Of a DNA stretch of 64,000 bases, positions 55,246 to 64,000 are shown one piece after another; position 1 is the first letter of the stretch; each line of letters opens with the position of its first letter. The DNA comes from Calendula officinalis. Its lineage: Eukaryota > Streptophyta > Magnoliopsida > Asterales > Asteraceae. The position numbers were made by a program, and so were the translations under genes. Where the stretch lies: contig OY970834.1 of assembly GCA_963853835.1 (NCBI GenBank), forward strand, positions 26,356,365-26,420,364, written 5' to 3'. The notes beneath the pieces are model-generated. The model was not told the origin of the DNA. It searched no databases and saw nothing but the letters and a program-made list of their open reading frames with translations.

Positions 55246-58200
55246 GTGACCGATTTTAAATTATTTTTACTTTTAGGCATGCATATTGGGTCAGTTGATT
55301 GTCTGGTTGACAGTGGTACAACCCACACTGTCCTAAAATACAAGGATTACTTCATCAACATAACGCCTAAAGTAACTTCATTGACAACTATTTCGGGCCC
55401 GTCGACCCTTGTTCAAGGCTTTGGTAAAGCACAATTTACGTTGTCAAATGGTACTGTGTTAACCATTAATGAAGCCTTATATTGTCCAAGTTCCGGTCGA
55501 AACTTGTTGAGCTTTAAGGATATTCGAGAAAACAAGTTTCATATTGAAACTGCTTCAGAAAATGGTATTGAATACCTCTACATTACCTCTGATAAATACG
55601 ACCAAAAGCGTATATTGGAGAAGTTGAGATGTTTGTCAAATGGTTTGTATCTAACCACGATAAAACACATTGAAAGCAATCTAGTCATTCGTCGAGCCCC
55701 CGTTGATGAGGGAACTTATATGTTATGGCATGACCGGCTGGGACACCCGGGTCAAAATACGATGCTTCGAACTATGAATGCATCTCATGGGCATCCTCTT
55801 GGAGGTAAAAATTTCGTGATTAAACCAAAAAGCCTATGCCAAGCATGCTCGATTGGCAAGACACATCTCAAACCACTTCATGTAAAACCTACAAAAGTGG
55901 TTTCCCGTTTTCTTGAGAGAATTCAAGGGGATATATGTGGACCTATCCAACCAACATGCGGACCATTTAAATATTTCATGGTATTGGTTGATGCATCAAC
56001 AAGATGGTCACACGTCGCTTTGTTGTCCACAAGGAATGCAGCATTTCCTAAACTCCTAGCCCAAATCATTAAGTTGAGGGCTCATCATCCAGATTATCCA
56101 ATAAAGTCAATTAGACTTGATAATGCTGCGGAGTTTACATCGAAAACATTCGATGATTATTGCATGACATTGGGCATTGATCTTGAACACCCTGTTGCGT
56201 ACGTTCATTCCCAAAACGGTCTTGCAGAAGCATTCATTAAACGAATACAAATGATTGCGAGAACTTTAGTTATGCGTACAAAACTTCCAATTTCTGCATG
56301 GGGTTATGCGATATTGCATGCTGCTGCATTGGTCCGTCTGAGGCCCATGGCCACCCAACCACTTTCTGCGTACCAGCTGGTAACTGGATATGAGCCTGAT
56401 GTCTCACATTTACGCGTGTTTGGGTGCTTGGTAAATGTTCCAATTGAACCTCCAAAGCGTTCGAAATTTGGACCTCAGAAACGACGGGGAATATATGTTG
56501 GTTATGAATCCCCGTCCATCATACGCTATTTAGAGCCCTTGACAGGCGATCTCTTTAACGCTAGACATGCGGATTGTGACTTTGATGAGGCAATCTTCCC
56601 GTCGTTAGGGGGAGATTTGCACGTTAACGTTGATAAGGAACGACGTGAAATAACGTGGCATGAACCCAACTTGTCTCATATGGATCCCCCAACTGCACAT
56701 AGTGATAAGGATGTGCAAAGAATTCTAGGTTTACAAAATGTTGCTAATCAGCTACCAGACGCATTTAATGACCTAGCAAATGTCACGAGATCAAATATAC
56801 CTGCTGCAAATGTGCCTGCAAGGATAGACGTCCCTGAGAGACGCCATGTTCCACTTGAACATGTTGCACCGGTCGTACCCACCGTGCAAAGGACGCTACC
56901 ATCAGCTGTCCAGACTGCTGCTCTTCCTAAGAAAAGAGGAAGACCAGTCGGTTCCAAGGATGTTCTGCCTCGAAAGAGGAGAAATTCTTCTGAATCCGTT
57001 TTGCCACATGAGATCATTAAGGATCACGGGAGTGTATTGGAGGAGCGTGTTTCAGATGAAACACCAATTTCTCATCATCCCGATAACCTTGAAATATTTG
57101 TCGAGTATGCTAGCTTAGACGATATTTTAAAGCGAAACGAGACTGTCATTGATGATGTGTTCATATACGCAGTGGCCACTGACATTATGAGCAATGATGA
57201 CATGGAACCACGTACTATTGTTGAATGCCAACGTAGAACGGACTGGCCTCAATGGAAACAAGCAATCCAGGAAGAATTGGATTCCTTAGCGAAAAGAAGA
57301 GTGTTTGGACCTGTTGCTCCAACACCACCCAATGTTAAGCCAATTGGTTACAAATGGGTGTTCGTAAGGAAGCGTAACGAGAATAATGAGATTGTAAGAT
57401 ACAAAGCTCGCCTAGTGGCGCAAGGCTTCTCTCAACGCCCTGGAATTGATTACGAGGAGACATATTCTCCCGTAATGGACGTTATAACGTTCCGCTACTT
57501 AATCAGTTTAGTAGTTTCCGAAAAACTGAATATGCAGCTTATGGATGTGGTCACAGCCTATCTCTATGGGGATCTTGACACGGAGATATACATGAAAGTC
57601 CCTGATGGACTCAAGTTGCCTGAATCAAGTAGTTCTAGACCACGGAACACGTTCTCGATAAGACTGAGACGATCACTTTATGGATTAAAACAATCTGGAC
57701 GGATGTGGTATAACCGCCTAAGTGAGTACTTGATCGGACTGGGATATTTGAACAATGAGATATGCCCATGCGTGTTTATTAAGAAATCCACTTCAGGATA
57801 TGCGATTATCGCAGTCTATGTAGATGATATGAATCTCATAGGAACCTCGAAAGAGTTGGTCGAAACTGCTGAAATCCTGAAGAAGGAATTCGAGATGAAA
57901 GATCTTGGGAAGACACGTTTTTGCCTCGGCCTGCAGATCGAGCAACGTAGAGATGGTGTTTTTCTTCATCAAGAAAATTACATCCAAAAGGTGTTAAGAC
58001 GCTTTAGTCATCATGATGCAAAGCCGTCTTCTACTCCCATGGTCGTTCGTTCTCTAGACATTAAAAAGGACCCATTCCGTCCAAAGGAGGACGATGAAGA
58101 GATATTGAGCCCCGAGTGTTCATATCTGGGTGCAATAGGCGCATTATTGTACTTGGCTTAATGTACTAGACCGGACATCTCGTTTGCTGTGAACTGCCTG

Positions 58201-58854
58201 GCTAGGCACAGCAATGCGCCAACACGCAGGCACTGGAATGGTATTAAAGACATATTCCGTTACCTAAAAGGTACGGCGGATATGGGCTTATTCTATCCCT
58301 ACGCGTCGTCGAGTGGATCAAACCCTAATGATACTCGAAATAACGCAACCCTTACTGGCTATGCTGATGCAGGTTACTTATCAGACCCGCATAAGGGACG
58401 TTCCCAAACTGGTTATGTCTTTACCATTGGGAACACAGCGATATCCTGGAGGTCTTGTAAACAGACTCTGGTTGCTACTTCGACAAATCACTCTGAACTA
58501 CTTGCGCTCTTTGAGGCAACTAGAGAGTGTGTATGGCTTCGATCTGTAATTGGTCATATTCGAAGTACATGTGGTTTAGCTTATGACCCCGATGAACCAG
58601 TTGTTATGTATGAAGATAACTCTGCTGTCATTGACCAAGCGAAACATGGTTACATCAAAGGGGATAACACTAAACACATCTCTCCAAAATTGTTCTTTAC
58701 ACATGAACAACAGTTACTTCAAAAGATTGAAGTGCAACATATTGGATCGGAGAAGAATCATGCAGATTTGTTCACCAAATCACTGCCAAAGTATTCATTC
58801 CAGAAACATGTCAAAGCTATTGGACTTAGGAAACTCTCCAAGCTACCTAAGTGA
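55246..58854 (+). pseudogene. Copia pol with one internal stop
   Basis: The frame begins about 140 bp after gag. Domains in order: protease (VDSGTTHTVL), the integrase-side HHCC motif (WHDRLGHP...CQACSIGK), integrase core (GDICGPIQPTCGPF, LDNAAEFTS), reverse transcriptase (WKQAIQEELDSLAKRRVFGP, YKARLVAQGFSQ, YVDDMNLIG) and RNase H (DPHKGRSQTGYVF, EDNSAVI). A TAA at 58159-58161 splits reverse transcriptase from RNase H; the family has LAN-CTRPDISFA there, and the frame resumes at once as CTRPDISFAVN. Splitting of gag from pol by a non-coding gap ending in TTTTACTTTTAG suggests a possible splice acceptor. The nonsense codon should prevent an active full Pol. Confidence 0.88.
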
Positions 58855-58973
58855 CATGTATCATGCACTTGTATATAAATAATAATTGCATCCTGACGTA
58901 TGCTTTGCACCCTGTTGAGTGCATGTGAGGGGGAGCATCCCGATGAATGCTTGTGTGCTTTTTTTCTTTAGTT

Positions 58974-59275
58974 CAAGGGTTTTGTCCCATTGGGTTTACC
59001 TTGACAAAGTTTTTTAATGAGACACTAACTGTATCCCACACTCAATAAGAATCGCTGAATTCAGGGGGAGTATCGAGTTGATTACTTATTAGCCATTGTG
59101 CACTCTTTTGTCCTTCGTTAGAGTTTTTGTCCCACAGGGTTTTCTCTTAACAAGGTTTTAATGAGGCACATCATATATGGTTCCTTCCCTATCTCAAGAC
59201 ATCCTGATCGTACTCTTTTATCCTTCAACCAGAGTTTTGTCCCAAAGGGTTTTCTCCGTCAAGGTTTTTAACGAG
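58974..59275 (+). repeat. Threefold repeat in the copia 3-prime region
   Basis: The pattern TTTTGTCCCANNGGGTTTNNC then AAGGTTTTTAATGAGGC-like occurs at about 58978-59024, 59126-59166 and 59232-59275. Similar repeats before the 3-prime LTR are known in plant copia elements; they do not code. Confidence 0.8.
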
Positions 59276-59356
59276 GCGAATATTTCAAGGATTGTCTGAA
59301 GATACAAGATGAAGTGCATGTATAGTTCAATATAAATCTAAGCAACCAAGGGGGAG

Positions 59357-59559
59357 TATTGTAACTCACTAGACTTTTGGTTTTCTTATATTTACACCTA
59401 TCATTAACTTGTGTAATGGTCATTTATTCTATGACTCTTATAGTGCCAACTTGTGGCCTATATAAAGAGGTTGAGATGTATGTTTGAAAACACACCAAAA
59501 TATATGAACTTGATCGTTGGAATGAAATCTTAGAGTTTTGGCTATTTTGTATCACAACA
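59357..59559 (+). repeat. Copia 3-prime LTR
   Basis: Preceded by the polypurine tract ending GGGGGAG and followed by the CATTT target duplication. It reads as identical to the 5-prime LTR. Confidence 0.92.
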
Positions 59560-59871
59560 CATTTGTATTTTTATATGTTATATTGCTTAAAATTTAAAGT
59601 GATTAGCAATAAAACAATTTCTTGTCCAATTATATCTAATTGTGCGTGCATCTATGGCAAAAGCAATATTATAAAATCTGGATTGACCTCGCGGATTCAC
59701 ACCACTCGGGGCATGTGGAAAAGAGCGATTGATAACAACCCAGTTTTAGCTGAGTAAATACAATTTAAATACAATTCGTACAAATTATGATAATAATGTT
59801 TGTAAATATTTATGATTTCATAAGACTTCGAATTAGAAACAAATGTATAATAAGAGAAATGATATTTTTTC

Positions 59872-60572
59872 TAAAGTGTTATATCTATGTCACTTAAAGA
59901 CTTTCATTATAATTTATATAATAGTAACTAAGTTTCAAAAGTATTCCAATCATGTATATTTAATCTTTGATTACAAGTTACCAAGTCATTTTAATTTAAT
60001 TTATATAAAAACCCCATTAATAATCCAAAAAAGCATTAAAAGCGAAAATATATTAATTTCAAAAGGAATCTAAAGTCTAAACATAAACAAAAACCCAAAT
60101 TGTAAGATGTCGATCATCACAATGTTGGAAGAGATCAGATTATATGATCAGATTATATGTAACGAAGAGGATTTTTAAAATGTCAACTATAGCAGAGAAA
60201 TTGGAACATGACGTTTGTCCAATAATAAGAAAGAAATTAGATTGTAATAAAGTGAAACAAAGGTAATCAAATTTCAACTCACACATGACGTTTATCAATT
60301 TTGAAAACTAATTGCTTCTATCAACAAATTGCTGAGAGATGTTTAATTTGGGTTTTTATTTGTGTTTAGACTTTATATTCCTTTTGAAATTAATATATTT
60401 TCATTTTTAATGCTTTTTTAATGATTAATGGGGTTTTTTATATAAATTAAATTAAAACGACTTGGTAACTTGTAATCAAAGGTTAAATATACATGATTGA
60501 AACACTTTTGAAACTTGATTTTTTTACTATTATATAATGAAAGTAAACTTTGAGTGACCTATGAACACTTTT
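59872..60572. repeat. Long inverted repeat with about 230-bp arms
   Basis: The left arm 59872-60101 matches the reverse complement of the right arm about 60345-60572. Shared blocks include AATCTAAAGTCTAAACATAAACAAAAACCCAAATT and TTACAAGTTACCAAGTC in part (given here only as short anchors: AAACCCAAATT and GATTACAAGTTACC). Arms are separated by about 240 bp containing a GATCAGATTATAT direct repeat. No target duplication was recognised. Likely a foldback element or large MITE. Confidence 0.8.
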
Positions 60573-60579
60573 GAAACTT

Positions 60580-61400
60580 CATTGGTATTCTGTGAAATTA
60601 ACCCTATTTTTTCTTCCTGTCTATATTCTTACTTACTTTTAAATTTAACATGGACTAATTCTCTTTCCTCACATCATTATTTGATTTTGACACTTATTAT
60701 GATCAAATTAATAGGCATATAATTTGTACAAATAATAAAAACCAATACGAAGTACTATTTATTGTGTAATAAATTCCCATTCTTACAATTTTTAAAATAA
60801 AAAAAATCAGAACCATCAGAGAAATAAAAAACTTCAAGTATTAATTATGTAAATAAAACTTACATTGATTATACAATTTACGTCTTAGACTGGGAACATT
60901 TAACATTTGAGTATTCAAAGTTGAAAATAAACCGTTACCAAATATCATTATTATTTGTTCATATTGAAGAAGAATTTATATCATGCTGGACCACACAATA
61001 AGAAACCCAGTCACCTCCAAATTTTTTAGTTTTGTGCTTTGGACCCCACGTAAAAACACAATTGCACTTCCCATTTTAATTACGCAGCCAAATATCCCGT
61101 GTTAAAAGGTCTTTGTTCTAGTGATATAATGTCTTGTCCTTCATCTTTATAATCGAGGTTCAGTAACATTCAAAGTTTTTATATACTGGGTGTAACAAAA
61201 AAATTATAATTAAATTAAAAAAAGTTTGGAAGTTGATGTTAGATAATCATTTTACTAATATGGCCTTGACCATCTGAACCTTTAACTATGTCTTAATGAC
61301 ATATTATACCCTAAGTATTAAATGATAGTTATTTGATGGAAGTAACTACCATATCAAATAGAACCATTAGGGATTATGGGCTTTTCCTGTATCTTGTCAT
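60580..61400. other. Intergenic A+T-rich DNA
   Basis: No gene or bounded repeat seen. Confidence 0.4.
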
Positions 61401-61404
61401 ATTA

Positions 61405-61588
61405 CGTATTCTCACATAACAAACACCAAATCAATTGTGAGAAATCCCTTGCGTATTCTCACATAACAAACACCAAATCAATTGTGAGAAATCCCTTGCG
61501 TATTCTCACATAACAAACACCAAATCAATTATGAGAAATCCCTTACGTATTTTCACATAACAAACACCAAATCAATTGTGAGAAATCC
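61405..61588. repeat. 47-bp tandem repeat, four copies
   Basis: Copies start at 61405, 61452, 61499 and 61546. Each contains TTCTCACA and TGTGAGAA separated by 19 nt, an 8-bp potential stem. Copies 1 and 2 are identical; copy 3 loses one stem base (TATGAGAA) and copy 4 another (TTTTCACA). Confidence 0.93.
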
Positions 61589-61589
61589 T

Positions 61590-62490
61590 CCATCGGATTA
61601 TTGACATCACTACCAGAATCAATCAATCATAATGTTATGGCTTCATCATCCAACACTAATCTTTAATCGGTTCTACCGTCAAGAAAGTTTCCTATCATAT
61701 TTGACGATTAAACCCATGTTATGTTTAAATTAATCTAACATGTGGTGTCACAACATGGTATTTATATAAGAAAATGATAAAGTGTCAACTTTGAGATAAA
61801 CCCTTTGAGATACGATAAAGGAAAAAGGTAAACATGTAGTTTAGTGGATATGATTGATGAAATATGATAAAAAAAAGAAAAAGAAAAAACCAGCTTAAAA
61901 AGAGTTATGTATGAAAAATATACACAATTGCAAAGTTGAATAAAAATATGAGAAGTGTTGAAATAAAAAGTTACCAATATCGAAGACCAATTTTGGAGCT
62001 TAATAGGCTAAGTTCCTTAATGGTTCGGAATAAACTTTCTAAATAAAAATTGTAGTATTCATGGTTATGAAAATACATTAAAAAGAATAAGACAAAACAA
62101 ATAAGTAATGAAAGAGTTGTGATCATTTAAAAATAGTTAAATAATTATACGAAATGTTTGAATATTCCAACATGCCACATTCATGGCTCAATAACTTAAA
62201 ATTGTAACAATTATTTATTCAAATTGTTAGTTTAATAAACAAAGTTTTAAACTTAGGTGATATTTACATACATAATATATTTAAATACGATTATTAGTCA
62301 TAATTATTTATCTTTTGATGATTCTCTGTTTGTGGTTATTAAAAACAAAAACTCTTAATGAGTTACATTAACATGGCTGAGATCTTGAGATGGTTTTGTA
62401 ACAGCATCAAACTTAGAGGACCCAAATATAAATATATTTATTTATTTGTTTATTTATCCATTAATTTACCATTAAAAACAGAAAAGTCAA
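61590..62490. other. Intergenic DNA
   Basis: No gene recognised. The stretch is A+T-rich, including a TTTATTTATTTGTTTATTTA run near 62434. Confidence 0.4.
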
Positions 62491-64000
62491 TCTTTATCTC
62501 TATATATAATAAACAAAGCTTTTTTTGAATTTGTGCCACATAGACAATTCCACTTGGCATCTCTAGACAATTCCACATGCAACTCCACTTGGCACAACCT
62601 CATGCCTTCCTCTTTAAAATGCTATTAAATTTAGCCCATTCATCGGAGGTAGATTCTAAAATCCCAGCTTTCCATTTAGGGCTTTTTCATACTTGCTTTA
62701 ACACTGCGGCTACCCCGAATTACTCATGTTTCCTTATCCAATTAAAATCTGGAGTAGTATGCAAATGATGGATTTATTTTCACGAATTTCAATTTTCGTT
62801 TTCAGTTTCTTCCTAATTTGATGTGTTCTACTTGAATTGTTTAATTCCCCACAAATTTCTAAAATTAGGTTGGACGCTTAAATATTGCTTTGCTTACACT
62901 AAAATCAGCATCATAATTATAGAAAATGGAGAGATTTCTTTTATCAACCTCGAGCAATTAGGTTTGCTTGTGACGATGCAAATTCACAAAAGAAAGATGT
63001 TACAGCTGAGTTTTAACTTGCCTTAATTTACTTCAGCAATTGTTACCAAGGTACAAAAATAGATGTAATTAACTAATTATGGATGTTTTAATTCACACAA
63101 CTAATTGTATTTCCATATAGATTTTCATTAAAAAAGAATTTTAATATATTGTGTATAATATTAATACTTATGCAGGACATGACGATGATATATTAGAATA
63201 TACATAATGCATATAAGACTATATAAGGTGTTCGATAAGTTTCTATCATTGTATGCCTCAGTTTTCTTATTGAATGCAACTGCATTTTTCAGGTACAGAT
63301 CTGATAACTTAAAACTTGCATATTAGGTGTTTGATAAAATGCCTATATGTCAATTATATGTCTTCTTAGTTCTTACCCATTTCAAGTCTTTTCTAGGTGA
63401 AATTTTATCATAAATCTGGAACACATGCCAAAATACGATACTAAGTTCTCTTTTTCAAGGTTCGGTGATATCATATTCTACAATTAATGGTGTGTGTGCA
63501 TTCGAAAAATCAAGTCAAATGGTTGAAATTTCATTAGGTCTTCATGAAGAAGAGATGAGATATTATATGTTGGTGATCATATTTATGCAAATGTAAGTGT
63601 TTCTAAAGTACATCTTCGATGGCGGACTGCATTGATTTGTCGGGAATTAGAAGAAGAGGTGAGTAAGTGAAGTATAATTATGATGATAAATATTTTATGT
63701 GAGCTGCTTCTAAATCTTTAGTTATTTGTATCTAATTATAAAAATGATATCATTCAAAATAGTAACCCGAATTGACCCATTAGAGATAAAACAATTGTTC
63801 ATAAGTAAATGGGTCCATTTGAAAGAAGTTTCCTATAACAATAGTTATGAACAAATTCTTAAAATATTGAAACACATGTTTAGTATCTAATTTGGGTTTT
63901 GATCGTGTGCAGTGCGTCACTTTAGTAGATTACTATGCACCTCTATTTTTCCTTGAGTTATTCACCATTAAACCTGAAGACTTTTGTGGGAAAGTCAACT
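62491..64000 (+). mobile_element. Helitron 5-prime end and body, runs out of the window
   Basis: After an A, TCTTTATCTCTATATATAAT...AAAGC matches the Helitron 5-prime end at 36383 (TCTTTATTACTATATATAAA...GC). The following TTCCACTTGGCA motifs repeat within 100 bp. The body to the window end has GT-AG-like exon boundaries and short frames (for example LRWRTALICRELEEE at about 63617-63660), which may be captured fragments; I do not recognise their source. The 3-prime end is not in the window. Confidence 0.5.

Larger units (their letters stand above)
52684..59559 (+). mobile_element. Nearly intact Ty1/copia retrotransposon
   Basis: A 6876-bp element with LTRs of 203 bp (52684-52886 and 59357-59559) that I read as identical, flanked by CATTT (52679-52683, 59560-59564). 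gag and pol are present, with pol order protease, integrase, reverse transcriptase, RNase H as in copia. A polypurine tract AAGGGGGAG stands just before the 3-prime LTR. The LTR starts TATTG rather than TG. One internal stop in pol and a gag/pol frame change are the only coding defects seen. The identical LTRs imply recent insertion. Confidence 0.92.

Noticed and set aside
55246..58161. Treating the 971-aa pol frame as a complete protein
   Set aside because: RNase H continues in the same frame directly after the stop codon, so the frame is an interrupted longer polyprotein.
61405..61588. CRISPR-like array of palindromic repeats
   Set aside because: The copies are directly adjacent without spacers, there are only four, and the host is a plant nuclear genome; it is a minisatellite.

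Overview
The window is nuclear DNA of a flowering plant, very probably a eudicot. Short exons with GT-AG introns alternate with A+T-rich intergenic DNA full of plant transposons: Stowaway, Tourist/Harbinger, hAT, CACTA, Mutator-like, Helitron, L1-type LINE, tRNA-derived SINE, Ty1/copia and Ty3/gypsy. The repeat style recalls Asteraceae, but that is only an impression. The supplied open reading frames are mostly single exons, so the gene models below were assembled by eye from splice sites and protein-family knowledge.

Genes that look intact: two tandem B-class GATA factors with an LLM tail (2968-3645 and 6994-7652, +); a GPI-anchored proline-rich secreted protein (13468-13992, -); a six-exon type-B cytokinin response regulator of 481 aa (20574-23268, -); and a five-exon Di19 zinc-finger gene (41784-43305, +) whose third intron has AT-AC ends. 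A tRNA-Thr(AGU)-like gene lies at 39216-39288 (-) with changes in its T arm. Broken genes: a DUF789 gene (47116-48642, -), a RAF1 (Rubisco accumulation factor 1) pseudogene (about 51330-52556, +) and an ArfGAP-like fragment near 25.1-25.3 kb.

Region by region. 0.5-1 kb holds a small hAT element and a short TG...CA element. 2.5-9.1 kb is a tandem duplication of about 3 kb carrying the GATA genes, each copy with its own MITEs. 9-20 kb is mostly repeats around the proline-rich gene. 20.5-23.3 kb is the response regulator. 26.4-28.7 kb is a four-level nest of DNA transposons. 29.9-34.0 kb is an abnormal gypsy element whose two outer ends are both LTR 5-prime ends. 34.3-35.7 kb and 49.8-51.2 kb are Mutator-like elements, each carrying histone H2A-like sequence. 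36.4-39.1 kb is a Helitron carrying sorting-nexin and TGA-bZIP fragments. 39.8-40.7, 44.2-45.2 and 49.1-49.4 kb are 5-prime-truncated LINEs with clear target duplications. 52.7-59.6 kb is a nearly intact copia element with LTRs that read as identical. 59.9-60.6 kb is a long inverted repeat, 61.4-61.6 kb a 47-bp tandem repeat, and a further Helitron 5-prime end begins at 62491.

I see no operon-like or defence-like system. The unusual content is in genome dynamics: gene-fragment capture by two transposon classes, an inverted-LTR integrant, a chimeric retrotransposition product, apparent gene conversion between the GATA duplicates, and a minor-spliceosome intron. The functional genes are unrelated to one another (transcription, cytokinin signalling, stress response, cell wall).
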